NCBI GenBank assembly: GCA_000433355.1
Contig: FR893103.1
Coordinates: forward strand, 1-14,736
Direction of reading: 5' to 3'
Length of the DNA stretch: 14,736 nt
Source: Alistipes sp. CAG:435
GTDB lineage: Bacteria; Bacteroidota; Bacteroidia; Bacteroidales; UBA932
Shown in pieces: positions 1-8,313 of the stretch (position 1 is its first letter; the number at the start of each line of letters is the position of its first letter). Made by a program: the position numbers and the translations under genes. Below the pieces are notes generated by a model, which was given only the letters and a program-made list of their open reading frames with translations, was not told the DNA's origin and made no database searches.

Positions 1-12
1 AAAAAAAAAGAA

Positions 13-84
13 TCAACGCTCTTCATTTTTCGTTCTCGGTACTTGTTGTACTTCCTTCAGTCTTTTCAATGAACTTGTTTGCAT
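13..84 (-). CDS. possible tiny basic ORF behind a strong promoter
   Basis: A 23-codon ATG-to-TGA frame begins about 35 nt downstream of the predicted start point of the leftward promoter at 125-155. The peptide is rich in Lys, Arg, Glu and Gln (it starts MQTSSLKRLKEV), with no hydrophobic stretch and no motif I recognise. The stop is followed almost at once by a T-run on this strand (positions 9 to 1), which may be the tail of a terminator or a contig edge. It could equally be untranslated leader of a gene or small RNA lying beyond the left edge. Only position behind the promoter supports it, so confidence is low. Confidence 0.2.
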   Translation of the reverse strand: MQTSSLKRLKEVQQVPRTKNEER

Positions 85-124
85 TCCTGTTCAGATCGTT
101 TGTGTTTCGTTCCGAACGGGAATG

Positions 125-155
125 CAAAGGTAGACATTATTTTTGAACCTGCAAA
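125..155 (-). promoter_or_regulatory. Bacteroidetes-type promoter reading off the left edge
   Basis: On the minus strand, TTTG (155-152) is followed after exactly 19 nt by TACCTTTG (132-125). This matches the -33 TTTG and -7 TAnnTTTG consensus of the Bacteroidetes primary sigma factor. Transcription would start near 118 and run toward position 1. It sits 17 nt beyond the stop codon of the glycosyltransferase gene, so it serves a separate unit to the left of the window. Confidence 0.65.
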
Positions 156-172
156 CTTTTTCTGAAAAATTT

Positions 173-1588
173 TTAACTTTTTTTATTCATTTTTATTCTC
201 GCCTGCAGCTCCCAAGTACGTATCCTGTCCTTATACAGGTTGTTAGCGTTTACTTTGTCGATATCGAGCGAAGCGTCGGAATTATCGTCCCAACGGCGAC
301 AATTATAGACAACATCGTAGATTCGGCCTATCTGGTACTCTCTGGAGACGCGAAGACCCACCGCATAGTCCTCCCCATACTTCGTCGTAGGGAAGTTGAT
401 CGTACGAAGCATCGGAACGTAGAATCCGCGCGGAGCGCCAAGACCATTTATGCGCAGAGCGTTGTTACGGCCATTCTCCGGAGTCCACTCACGATGATCG
501 ATGATTCCAGGAGGCAGAGTCTCCATCTGGAAATTCGTCATTCTATAGGTACCGACAACCATAGCGCAGTTCTGGGCATAGAAAGCGTCCACGAACTTCT
601 GCACTGTGTTCTCATCATAATAAACATCGTCAGAATCCAGCTGGATGGCGAACTTACCACACTTAGGATGGTGCAGGGCGGCGTTCCAGTTGCCTCCGAT
701 GGCGTGATAGCTCTTGTCCTGCGCGATATAGACGAGCTTAGGGTCATCAATGAACTTCTTGATGACATCCACGGTTCCGTCAGTGGAGTTGTCGTCAACC
801 ACGATCACGTTATATTTGAAAGTGGTCTTCTGATTCAGCGCGGAAGTCAGAGCGTCGCCTATCGTGCGCACCCTGTTCTTGCAAGGGATGACGACAGATG
901 CTTCATATTCAAAGGTATCGTCAGAGAACTCAATATGCTTGAATTTCGGTTCAAGGTAACCTCCGACATCCTTAAGATGCTGTGTGCAAGCCTTTTCCAT
1001 CTCAATCTGGACAGCACGGTTCTTCGGATCCACATAGTCGAAGAGTTTCTCGCCGGACTTGCGGGTGTCCGTCTCGATCTCGTAGTAGAGATATTCATTG
1101 ATGTGGACAAGGCTTCCCCTCTGGGAGACTTTGAGGCGCAGGTCATAGAGGCCGGCATATTCATAGTCAACGTCCATTCTGGCGACGGCTTCCTTCAACG
1201 CGGAGGTTCTGTAGATCAGCACAGAGCCGAAATCGAAGTCATCGCGGAGCGCGCCCTCCTGGCAGTCGATCACCGGAGCGAAGGCGCGGTTGCCGTCCAC
1301 CTCGTTGAAATGGTCGGCATAGACCATGGCGGCGGAGGAATCCTCGGCGATTGAAAGGAAGCGCTCAAGGGCGAACTGGCCGAAGCTGAGTTCAGTCGTC
1401 TTGGTGTAAATCATTGTGAAAGGAGCGGCCGCGGACTCGGCAATCTTCCTGATGCCGGTTGTGCTTTTGAATATGGCCGCGTCAAGAAACTCAACCTTGG
1501 CGACCTCGGACTCGGCGCGGAGGTTCGCGGCGGTCACAGCCACCTGCTCATCGCTCACGAACGGGACAAAACAATCGATTCTGTTCAT
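173..1588 (-). CDS. family 2 glycosyltransferase with an extra degenerate N-terminal GT-like module
   Basis: This 471-residue protein has a C-terminal GT-A domain (about 230-440) with the family 2 signatures: SVVIPCKNR at 231, DDNSTDGT at 265, the metal and nucleotide-sugar binding DSDD at 318-321, and a GEDYA segment at 405 in the usual catalytic-base region. It should transfer a sugar from a nucleotide-sugar donor to a surface glycan or lipid carrier; the sugar and acceptor cannot be told. Residues 1-220 look like a second, degenerate GT-A half: MVYADHFNEVDG at 88-99 sits where a DxD motif would be but lacks it, so this half is probably non-catalytic. There is no signal peptide or membrane segment, implying action on the cytoplasmic side. 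The gene stands alone, divergent from the protease cluster. The start is ATG, and no glycan-synthesis neighbours identify the pathway. Confidence 0.85.
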   Translation of the reverse strand: MNRIDCFVPFVSDEQVAVTAANLRAESEVAKVEFLDAAIFKSTTGIRKIAESAAAPFTMIYTKTTELSFGQFALERFLSIAEDSSAAMVYADHFNEVDGNRAFAPVIDCQEGALRDDFDFGSVLIYRTSALKEAVARMDVDYEYAGLYDLRLKVSQRGSLVHINEYLYYEIETDTRKSGEKLFDYVDPKNRAVQIEMEKACTQHLKDVGGYLEPKFKHIEFSDDTFEYEASVVIPCKNRVRTIGDALTSALNQKTTFKYNVIVVDDNSTDGTVDVIKKFIDDPKLVYIAQDKSYHAIGGNWNAALHHPKCGKFAIQLDSDDVYYDENTVQKFVDAFYAQNCAMVVGTYRMTNFQMETLPPGIIDHREWTPENGRNNALRINGLGAPRGFYVPMLRTINFPTTKYGEDYAVGLRVSREYQIGRIYDVVYNCRRWDDNSDASLDIDKVNANNLYKDRIRTWELQARIKMNKKS

Positions 1589-1627
1589 AATATTTATAGA
1601 ATATTAATTTTAGCATTTTCGCAGTCA

Positions 1628-1635
1628 CAAAAATA
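1628..1635 (-). promoter_or_regulatory. candidate -7 box for the glycosyltransferase gene
   Basis: TATTTTTG on the minus strand fits TAnnTTTG and lies 39 nt before the ATG. No TTG/TTTG box is found at the expected distance upstream, so this is a weak call in an AT-rich stretch. Confidence 0.3.
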
Positions 1636-1657
1636 GTAAAATATCGGTAAAAATTGA

Positions 1658-1665
1658 TACTTTTG
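1658..1665 (+). promoter_or_regulatory. candidate -7 box for the protease-pyrC gene cluster
   Basis: TACTTTTG fits TAnnTTTG and lies 41 nt before the ATG of the tricorn-like gene, giving a leader of about 35 nt. There is no clear -33 box. It faces away from the candidate box at 1628-1635, so the two divergent units would share this 118-nt spacer. Confidence 0.4.
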
Positions 1666-1674
1666 TCAAATAGT

Positions 1675-1704
1675 CGCCCGGGCGGCTCACATATTAATTA
1701 ATAT
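1675..1704. promoter_or_regulatory. two adjacent perfect palindromes in the leader of the protease gene
   Basis: CGCCCGGGCG (1675-1684) and ATATTAATTAATAT (1691-1704) are both perfect palindromes, lying between the candidate start point and the ATG at 1707. The GC-rich one stands out in an otherwise AT-rich spacer. They could be protein-binding sites or fold in the 5' leader and affect translation. No regulator is identifiable from the window. Confidence 0.3.
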
Positions 1705-1706
1705 CA

Positions 1707-4700
1707 ATGAATATGACCTTAAGAAGAACATTGATTCTGGCTGCGGCTGTCATGGCGACAGCCACGGCAATGACAGCGCAGGAAACGCCGAAATGGCTCA
1801 GGAAAAGCGCGATCTCCCCAGACGGAACGAAAGTGGCGTTCTGCTACAAAGGCGACATCTTCACGGTTGATGTCAACGGCGGAAGGGCACTCCAGATCAC
1901 CACGAACCAAGCCTATGACTCGGATCCCCTCTGGACTCCGGACGGGAAGAGGATCGTGTTCTCTTCCTACAGGGCTGGCTCCAAGGACATATTCATCACT
2001 TCCGCCGAGGGTGGTGTTCCGAGAAGACTGACAGATTACCCGGGTAACGAGACTCCTCTCTGCGTGCTTGACGGCGGCAGGGTTCTGTTCCAGGCAAACA
2101 TCCAGCAGGACGCCGTCTATGGCGGATTCCCGGGCAGCCCGCAGGTCTGGCAGGTTGACGAGAAAGCCGGCAGGCCTCAACTTGTAACCTCAATGCCTCT
2201 CATGGCTATGAGTGTGAACAACTCAGGAGAGGTCATCTACGAAGACTACAAAGGCTACGAGGATCCGCTCCGCAAGCACCACCAGTCATCCGTGACAAGG
2301 GACATCTGGCTCTATAAGCCAGCTTCGGCTCAGGGTGAGAGGTTCAGGGTCACCGGCGACGGGACATTCACGAAACTGACATCATTCATCGGAGAGGACA
2401 GGAATCCGGTCTTCGCCGCTGACGAAAAGACATATTATTATATATCGGAGGCTGACGGGACACTCAACGTCCACAAAGCGTCCATCACCGAGCCGGGCAA
2501 ATCAACCCAACTCACGAAATTCAAGGACAACCCGGTAAGATTCCTTTCCGTGGCCGGCAACGGCACGCTCTGCTTCTCCTGGAACGGAGACCTCTACACA
2601 ATGACGGACGGCGGCGAGCCCAAGAAGCTCGACATCACCGTGGCGAAGGACGAGACCGAGAATGATGTTGAATATCTCACCTTCTCGACCGGAGCGTCCT
2701 CTATGGCGGTGTCCCCTGACGGAAAAGAGATCGCTGTCGTGATCAGAGGCGATGTCTTCGTCACGTCCGCCGACTACAAGACCACGAAGAGAATCACCAA
2801 CACACCGGAGCAGGAGCGCAACGTCAGCTTCTCAAAGGACGGACGCGAGCTTTACTATTCATCGGAAAGGAACGGTCATTGGGGAATATACAAGACTTCG
2901 CTGACCGACAAGAAGGAAAAGAGGTTCACCTATGCCACCAAGTTCAAGGAAGAGCTTGTGACATCGGAAAGCGAGACATGCTTCCAGCCCGTTGTCTCTC
3001 CGGACGGGAAATGGGTGGCGTTCCTGCGCGACAGGACCGAACTGGTCATCAAATCGACCAAGGACGGAAAGGAAAAGTCTTTGCTTAAAGGCGTGAATTA
3101 CTCCTACGCTGACGGCGACCAGGGCTTCGAGTGGAGCCCGGACAGCAAATATCTCCTTAGCAACTACCAGATCAACGGCGGATGGAACAATTCCGACATC
3201 GCGTTGATCGACATAGAGAGCGGCGAGATCACGAACCTGACCCAAAGCGGCTATTCCGACGGGAACTTCAAATGGACGCTCAAAGGCAAGGCGATGGCCT
3301 GGGAATCAGACAAGGACGGTTACCGCAGCCACGGAAGCTGGGGAGCCGAGAGCGACATCTACATTATGTTCTTCGACGGAAAGGAGATGACCAAGTTCTA
3401 CCAGGACAAGGAGGACGCTGAGATCGCCAAGGCACTTGAGGACGGAGACAAGTCCGAGAAGAAGATCGAGAAAGAGGAGAAGAAGGAAAAGAAAGATTCT
3501 GTCAAGCAGGCGGAGAAGCCTGAGAAACTCGTTCTTGACCTGGAGAACAGGGAGTTCCGCACAGCCCGCCTGACACGCTTCTCCGGAAGACTCGGCGACT
3601 TCTATCTCACCCAGGACGGAACCAAGTTATTCTACACCACAAGGTTGGAGAAGAGCTATGACCTCTGCCAGATGGACATCAAGAAAGGTGACGTGAAAGT
3701 GATCAAGAAGGGAGTGTACGGTTCATTGGTACCGTCAGCCGACGACAAGGATCTCTATGTTTTCACAGGAAGCTCTATCACGAAGATCACGATCGCCAGC
3801 GGAGCGACGAGCACAATCTCGTTCTCGGGAGACTATGAGTTCAAGCCTAAGGCCGAGAGGGACTACATCTTCGGCCACGTCTGGAAGCAGGTGAACGAGA
3901 AGTTCTACGATCCACAGATCCACGGAATCGACTGGGCTGGTTACAAGAAGAACTACGAGCGGTTTATGCCATACATCGCCAACAACTTTGACTTCCAGGA
4001 TCTTCTCTCCGAGATGCTTGGAGAGCTGAACGGCTCCCACACCGGAGCACGCTACAGTCAACGCTCAAAGTTCACAATGGGTTGGCTGGGAGCCATTTAT
4101 GACTATGATTACGAAGGCGATGGACTGAAGATAGCCGAGGTGCTTCCGGGCGGTGCGTTGAATCTCGCTGATTCAGAAATCAAGGCCGGAGACATCATCG
4201 AATCCATTGACGGACAGCCGATAAAGGCTGGCGAAAGCTGGTTCGGTCTTCTCAGGAACAAGGCCGGCAAGAAGGTTGCCATCGTTGTGAAGAAAGGAAA
4301 GAAGGATGTCGAGATGTTCATCGAGCCGGGATATTCAGAATCATCCCTTATGTACCGCAGGTGGGTGAAGCAGAGAGAGGAAATGACGGACAAGATGTCA
4401 GGCGGTAAAGTGGGCTACACGCACGTCCAGGGAATGGACTCGCCAAGCTTCAGGACGGTATATTCAAAACTGCTCGGCAAGTACAGGGCGGCTGACGCGG
4501 CTGTGGTTGACACAAGGCACAACGGCGGCGGATGGCTGCACGACGACCTCGCGACCTTCCTCAGCGGCAAGGAATATATAAGGTTTACGCCAAGGGGACA
4601 GTACATCGGCAGCGAGCCGTACAACAAATGGAGAAAACCATCCTGCGTGCTCATGTGCGAGGACAACTACTCTGACGCCTGCGGATTCCCGTACACGTAC

Positions 4701-4955
4701 AGGACTCTTGGAGTAGGCAAACTGATCGGAATGCCGGTTCCGGGCACTATGACCGCCGTTTGGTGGGAGACCCAGATTAATGGTATGGTATTTGGAATCC
4801 CTCAGGTCGGTTCATTCGGCCTCAAGGAAGGCAAATATCTTGAGAACCAACAGATTGAGCCAGACATCAAGGTTGACAATGACCCGGCATCCGTCCTCAG
4901 GGGCGAAGACAAGCAACTTGAGGCTGCGGTCAAGGAAATGATGAAAACTAAATAA
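1707..4955 (+). CDS. exported tricorn-like S41 family protease
   Basis: The 1082-residue length is close to that of archaeal tricorn protease (about 1070). A signal peptide covers about residues 1-25 (two Arg, Ala-rich core, AMTAQ before the mature start), so the product is periplasmic or outer-membrane associated. Two WD40/PD40-type beta-propellers follow, shown by repeated SPDGK-like turns (for example near residues 37, 76 and 336). A Lys/Glu-rich charged linker (about 580-610) leads to the C-terminal half, with a PDZ domain (about 790-880, LPGGAL and AGDIIESIDG) and the S41 core. GELNGSH places His778 where tricorn has its catalytic His, and the NYSDACGFPY segment supplies Ser989 as the likely nucleophile. 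The role is probably degradation of peptides or misfolded exported proteins; the substrate is unknown. It is the first gene of a three-gene rightward cluster. The ATG at 1713 is an alternative start. Confidence 0.88.
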   Translation: MNMTLRRTLILAAAVMATATAMTAQETPKWLRKSAISPDGTKVAFCYKGDIFTVDVNGGRALQITTNQAYDSDPLWTPDGKRIVFSSYRAGSKDIFITSAEGGVPRRLTDYPGNETPLCVLDGGRVLFQANIQQDAVYGGFPGSPQVWQVDEKAGRPQLVTSMPLMAMSVNNSGEVIYEDYKGYEDPLRKHHQSSVTRDIWLYKPASAQGERFRVTGDGTFTKLTSFIGEDRNPVFAADEKTYYYISEADGTLNVHKASITEPGKSTQLTKFKDNPVRFLSVAGNGTLCFSWNGDLYTMTDGGEPKKLDITVAKDETENDVEYLTFSTGASSMAVSPDGKEIAVVIRGDVFVTSADYKTTKRITNTPEQERNVSFSKDGRELYYSSERNGHWGIYKTSLTDKKEKRFTYATKFKEELVTSESETCFQPVVSPDGKWVAFLRDRTELVIKSTKDGKEKSLLKGVNYSYADGDQGFEWSPDSKYLLSNYQINGGWNNSDIALIDIESGEITNLTQSGYSDGNFKWTLKGKAMAWESDKDGYRSHGSWGAESDIYIMFFDGKEMTKFYQDKEDAEIAKALEDGDKSEKKIEKEEKKEKKDSVKQAEKPEKLVLDLENREFRTARLTRFSGRLGDFYLTQDGTKLFYTTRLEKSYDLCQMDIKKGDVKVIKKGVYGSLVPSADDKDLYVFTGSSITKITIASGATSTISFSGDYEFKPKAERDYIFGHVWKQVNEKFYDPQIHGIDWAGYKKNYERFMPYIANNFDFQDLLSEMLGELNGSHTGARYSQRSKFTMGWLGAIYDYDYEGDGLKIAEVLPGGALNLADSEIKAGDIIESIDGQPIKAGESWFGLLRNKAGKKVAIVVKKGKKDVEMFIEPGYSESSLMYRRWVKQREEMTDKMSGGKVGYTHVQGMDSPSFRTVYSKLLGKYRAADAAVVDTRHNGGGWLHDDLATFLSGKEYIRFTPRGQYIGSEPYNKWRKPSCVLMCEDNYSDACGFPYTYRTLGVGKLIGMPVPGTMTAVWWETQINGMVFGIPQVGSFGLKEGKYLENQQIEPDIKVDNDPASVLRGEDKQLEAAVKEMMKTK

Positions 4956-4967
4956 TAACTTTATACT

Positions 4968-5690
4968 ATGGACAGGAAAGTCGTCATAATTCCGACTTAC
5001 AACGAGAAAGAGAACATTGAAGCGATTGTCAGAAAAGTATTCTCGCTTGAAGGAGAGTACAATGTGTTGATTATTGATGACGGCTCTCCTGACGGGACCG
5101 CCGCGATTGTCAAGAAAGTCCAGACGGAATTCCCGGAGAGGTTGTTCCTGATCGAGCGCTCGGGCAAGTTAGGGCTTGGCACAGCGTATCTCACCGGCTT
5201 CAAATGGGCTTTGGAGAACGGCTACGACTACATCTTCGAGATGGACGCTGACTTCTCCCACAACCCGGAGGATCTGCCAAGACTCTACAAGGCCTGCGCG
5301 GAATGCGGAGGCGTCGCCATCGGCTCCCGCTACTGCGACGGAATCAGTGTGGTGAACTGGCCGATCGGCAGGATTCTGATGTCCTACTTCGCGTCAATCT
5401 ACGTCAAGACAGTCCTTGGGATGAAGATCCACGACTGCACGGCCGGCTTCAAGTGCTACAGCCGCAAGGCTTTGGAGACAATCGACCTGGACGATGTGAG
5501 GATGAAGGGCTACGGATTCCAGATCGAGATGAAGTACACGGCCTGGAAACTGGGATTCGAGCTGGCGGAGGTTCCGATCATATTCGTGAACCGCAAACTT
5601 GGCACGTCCAAGATGAGCGGAGGAATCTTCGGAGAGGCGTTCTGGGGTGTCATCCGCCTGAAATTCAGAAAGTTTCATCGTAAAGGATAA
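4968..5690 (+). CDS. polyprenol-phosphate mannosyltransferase-like (DPM1-type) family 2 glycosyltransferase
   Basis: This 240-residue cytoplasmic enzyme has the compact DPM1-type GT-A fold with no C-terminal membrane segments. Motifs seen are IIPTYNEKENI at 7, IDDGSPDGT at 36-44, the metal-binding DADFSHNP at 93-100, the CTAGFKCY segment at 157-164 and the QIEMKY helix at 185. The family moves a hexose, usually mannose, from GDP-mannose to a polyprenyl phosphate to make a lipid-linked donor for periplasmic glycosylation. Sugar specificity is inferred from family resemblance, not visible here. The gene starts 12 nt after the protease stop and ends 3 nt before dihydroorotase, so co-transcription is very likely. 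The pairing with dihydroorotase is one I recall from other Bacteroidales; it has no obvious biochemical link to pyrimidine synthesis. Confidence 0.87.
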   Translation: MDRKVVIIPTYNEKENIEAIVRKVFSLEGEYNVLIIDDGSPDGTAAIVKKVQTEFPERLFLIERSGKLGLGTAYLTGFKWALENGYDYIFEMDADFSHNPEDLPRLYKACAECGGVAIGSRYCDGISVVNWPIGRILMSYFASIYVKTVLGMKIHDCTAGFKCYSRKALETIDLDDVRMKGYGFQIEMKYTAWKLGFELAEVPIIFVNRKLGTSKMSGGIFGEAFWGVIRLKFRKFHRKG

Positions 5691-5693
5691 CCA

Positions 5694-7151
5694 ATGGCAA
5701 GGATCTTACTTACCAATGCGACAATAGTGACAGGGGCTTCCACCAAAAAGGGAGCCCTTGCCATTGATGGCGAGAGAATCGCGGGAATATGGCACCGTGG
5801 CGGTTCCGACCTGGACGACTCTGCTGCCGTTCAGGCTTTCCCGGACTCGGAGATCATTGACTTGGACGGCAAGGTGCTGATGGCCGGCGGAATAGACGCT
5901 CACGTGCATTTCCGGGAACCTGGTATGGAGCGCAAGGCCGACATCGGAAGCGAGTCGAAGGCCGCCCTGCTCGGCGGGGTCACATCCTTCATCGATATGC
6001 CGAACACGAAGCCTCCGACAACCGACTTGGAGACTCTTCAAGACAAGCTGAACCGGGCCAGCGAACGCTCGTGGGCAAACTACGGATTCCACATCGGGGC
6101 CACAAACGACAACGCGGCGATGATCCGGGAATATCTTGCCGAAGGCCACGGCGCAGAGTTCGGTGGCATCAAAGTCTTTATGGGCTCTTCCTCCGGGAAT
6201 ATGCTCGTGGACGACAATGAGGCTCTTTCTGATTTGTTCAGGATTCAAGGGAAGCCGATTCTGATCCACAGTGAGGACGAGGGAATCATAAAGGCAAATC
6301 TGGAGGCTGCCAAGGCGAAGTTCGGCGAGGATATTCCTTTCAGCGAGCATCCGAGGATCCGCAGCCGCAAGGCCTGCATCCGATCCACGGCCAAGGCTCT
6401 TGCGATGGCCATTGAATATGGCACCAGACTTCACGTGCTGCATGTCTCGACAGCCGAGGAGGTGGAGATGATCCGCGCCGCCAAAATTCACAACCCGAAT
6501 ATAACCGCTGAGACCTCAGCGAATTATCTTTGGTTCTGCGACGAGGACTATGAGAAGTTGAAGGGGAAGGTGAAATGCAACCCGGCCATCAAGTCGGCCT
6601 CTGACCGTGAGGCTCTGAGGAAAGGTCTTGCGGAAGGCATAATCGACACCATAGGCTCCGACCACGCTCCTCACCTGCTTTCAGAGAAAGTGGACAACTA
6701 TCTGAAATGTCCTTCCGGAATGCCTTCAGTCCAGCAGTCACTTTCGGTCCTGCTGACAGCCGCGGCTTTGTACAACGAAGGGAAAAACGCCGATGACGAG
6801 GCTCTGATCAGTCTTTCACGAATCGCCTCCTCTTTCTCGGAGAAGCCGGCGGAGATCCTTGGGATAAAAGACAGAGGCCACCTGAAGGTCGGCAACTACG
6901 CCGACTTGGTCATCCTCGATCCCGAGCAGGAATATTCCGTCAAAAGTCACGCTGATTTGGTTCGCAATGTTCCTGAGCAGGAATATTCAGTAAAAAATGT
7001 CGCCTACAAGTGCGGTTGGTCACCGTATGAAGGTACAACACTTCGTGGTGTCATCGATCGTGTGTTCCTCAACGGCAAACAAGTCATCGCCGACAGCCGT
7101 CTCCTCCCCGACTCCCCTTCCGGTCAAGCTCTTGCATTCGCCCACCAATAA
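5694..7151 (+). CDS. pyrC: dihydroorotase with internal C-terminal duplication
   Basis: Dihydroorotase catalyses reversible cyclisation of N-carbamoyl-aspartate to dihydroorotate, the third step of de novo pyrimidine synthesis. The protein is an amidohydrolase-superfamily TIM barrel: HVHFREPG supplies the metal ligands His70 and His72, GGIKVFMG carries Lys160 (possibly the carboxylated bridging residue; not certain), HSEDEG supplies His192, LHVLHVS supplies His250, and GSDHAPH supplies the catalytic Asp323. At 485 residues it is somewhat longer than I expect for Bacteroidales homologues (about 450 from memory). Part of the excess is a 17-residue tandem duplication at 403-436, next to the conserved YKCGWSPYEG segment. 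All core residues lie before it, so activity is probably kept. The start ATG is 3 nt after the preceding stop, suggesting coupled translation. Confidence 0.92.
   Translation: MARILLTNATIVTGASTKKGALAIDGERIAGIWHRGGSDLDDSAAVQAFPDSEIIDLDGKVLMAGGIDAHVHFREPGMERKADIGSESKAALLGGVTSFIDMPNTKPPTTDLETLQDKLNRASERSWANYGFHIGATNDNAAMIREYLAEGHGAEFGGIKVFMGSSSGNMLVDDNEALSDLFRIQGKPILIHSEDEGIIKANLEAAKAKFGEDIPFSEHPRIRSRKACIRSTAKALAMAIEYGTRLHVLHVSTAEEVEMIRAAKIHNPNITAETSANYLWFCDEDYEKLKGKVKCNPAIKSASDREALRKGLAEGIIDTIGSDHAPHLLSEKVDNYLKCPSGMPSVQQSLSVLLTAAALYNEGKNADDEALISLSRIASSFSEKPAEILGIKDRGHLKVGNYADLVILDPEQEYSVKSHADLVRNVPEQEYSVKNVAYKCGWSPYEGTTLRGVIDRVFLNGKQVIADSRLLPDSPSGQALAFAHQ
6900..7001 (+). repeat. 51-bp in-frame tandem duplication inside pyrC
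   Basis: Two adjacent 51-nt units (6900-6950 and 6951-7001) encode ADLVILDPEQEYSVKSH and ADLVRNVPEQEYSVKNV. PEQEYSVK is identical in both, but many codons differ at the third position (gcc/gct, gac/gat, gtc/gtt, ccc/cct, tcc/tca, gtc/gta). The duplication is therefore not a fresh slippage product, or the copies came from diverged alleles. Confidence 0.85.
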
Positions 7152-7168
7152 TACTATAATTGACGAGT

Positions 7169-8278
7169 ATGAAAGAGAAACTTTCCACACAATACAATGA
7201 TGCTGTCAAGCAGATAAAAACCGCTATTCTGCAGAGCCAAGCGAAAGCTTTGAAGGGTGTGAATCAGGAGCAACTGGCTTTGTACTATGGCATTGGACGG
7301 TTCATCTCATACAATAGCCGCGAGGGTTTCTGGGGAAAGGGAGCCATTGCGACAATCAGCGAACAGTTGCGCCGTGAGATACCTGGGCTGAGAGGATTCT
7401 CTCCATCAAACCTGAAGTCAATGCGAGCTTTCTATGAAGAATGGAAGTCGCTTGAAGCAACTTCGCCAGTCATGACTGGCGAATTGCAGGTTGCTGATTC
7501 TGAGAATAATAAAATTCGACAGTTACAACTGGCGAATTTCTCGAACTTCCCGTGGACAGCCTTCTTGAGTATAGGCTTTACCCATCATTGCATAATTATC
7601 ACGAAGGTGAAAGATGTCGAGGAGCGAAAATTCTATATTCAGCTTTGTGCCGATCTCAGCCTGTCCGTTGATGCCCTGGAGAGAAAGATTTCCGAGGATG
7701 CCTACCATAATCAAGGCAAAATGCCGAATAACTTTGGGATGACCATTCCAGACTATAAGCGGGCATTTCAGGCGATCCAAATGTTCAAAGATGAATATCT
7801 GCTGGACTACATCAATGTCGAGCAGCTGGGCGAAAGGGACGAAGACATAGACGAACATGTGGTAGAAAACGAGATAGTCCATAATATCAAGAACTTTATC
7901 ATGACATTCGGACGTGGCTTCTCATATCTTGGCAATCAGGTTCATTACGACAAGCTTGGACACGATCATTGGGTGGATCTTCTATTCTTTAATCGTGTTC
8001 TGAGATCTCTGGTCGTAATTGAACTCAAAAAAGGGTCTTTCAAACCGGCGTACCTCGGTCAACTAGCCGCCTATCTCCGAGTCCTCGACGATGAGGAACG
8101 CATCGAAGGCGAAAATCCGTCTGTCGGAATCGTTCTGTGCAAGGATGCCGACCGTGCTTATGTTGAGTATGTCCTTCAGGATTACACCAAACCGATGGGT
8201 GTCGCCACCTACAAGTCAAGTCAGGAGCGTTTGAAAGAACTTCTGCCAGACGAGGAAGAGATAAAGAAACTGTTGTAA
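7169..8278 (+). CDS. DUF1016 / YhcG-type PDDEXK nuclease domain protein
   Basis: This 369-residue protein has the two-domain YhcG/DUF1016 layout. The N-terminal helical domain (about 10-95) shows the family signature: YYGIGRFI, then FWGKGAI, then IPGLRGFSPSNLKSMRAFYEEW. A variable linker (about 96-130) follows. The second half (about 131-355) has GFTHHCIIITKVKDVEERKFYI and a PDDEXK core: GRGFSYLGNQ with Gln257, WVDLLFF with Asp270, and VVIELKKG with Glu285 and Lys287. These are the expected catalytic residues, so it may cut or bind nucleic acid. The family is common in accessory and defence islands, but its biological role is not settled. A TTG at 7160 could extend the frame by three codons; the ATG at 7169 is preferred. 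It lies 17 nt after pyrC and may be read from the same transcript, though function suggests independent acquisition. Confidence 0.88.
   Translation: MKEKLSTQYNDAVKQIKTAILQSQAKALKGVNQEQLALYYGIGRFISYNSREGFWGKGAIATISEQLRREIPGLRGFSPSNLKSMRAFYEEWKSLEATSPVMTGELQVADSENNKIRQLQLANFSNFPWTAFLSIGFTHHCIIITKVKDVEERKFYIQLCADLSLSVDALERKISEDAYHNQGKMPNNFGMTIPDYKRAFQAIQMFKDEYLLDYINVEQLGERDEDIDEHVVENEIVHNIKNFIMTFGRGFSYLGNQVHYDKLGHDHWVDLLFFNRVLRSLVVIELKKGSFKPAYLGQLAAYLRVLDDEERIEGENPSVGIVLCKDADRAYVEYVLQDYTKPMGVATYKSSQERLKELLPDEEEIKKLL
7462..7483. repeat. 22-bp perfect palindrome inside the nuclease gene
   Basis: The half-site TTCGCCAGTCA is followed directly by its exact reverse complement, with no spacer. It encodes part of SPVMTGEL in the linker between the two domains. 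An 11-base piece, ACTGGCGAATT, starts within it (7475) and recurs about 55 nt downstream, inside the codons for QLANF. This marks the linker as a repeat-rich, variable segment. Confidence 0.8.
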
Positions 8279-8313
8279 TTTTCCCAAAGCCAACTATTGT
8301 TTCTTTCCCAAGC

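Noticed and set aside
1..172. tRNA, rRNA or riboswitch at the left edge
   Set aside because: No cloverleaf, rRNA segment or known aptamer core was seen; only a promoter and a short frame are supported.
143..1354. 403-codon open frame on the plus strand
   Set aside because: It is antisense to the glycosyltransferase, whose motifs are intact; the translation has no recognisable domain.
5706..6491. 261-codon open frame on the minus strand
   Set aside because: It lies fully inside pyrC, which has all its catalytic motifs; no domain is seen in the antisense product.
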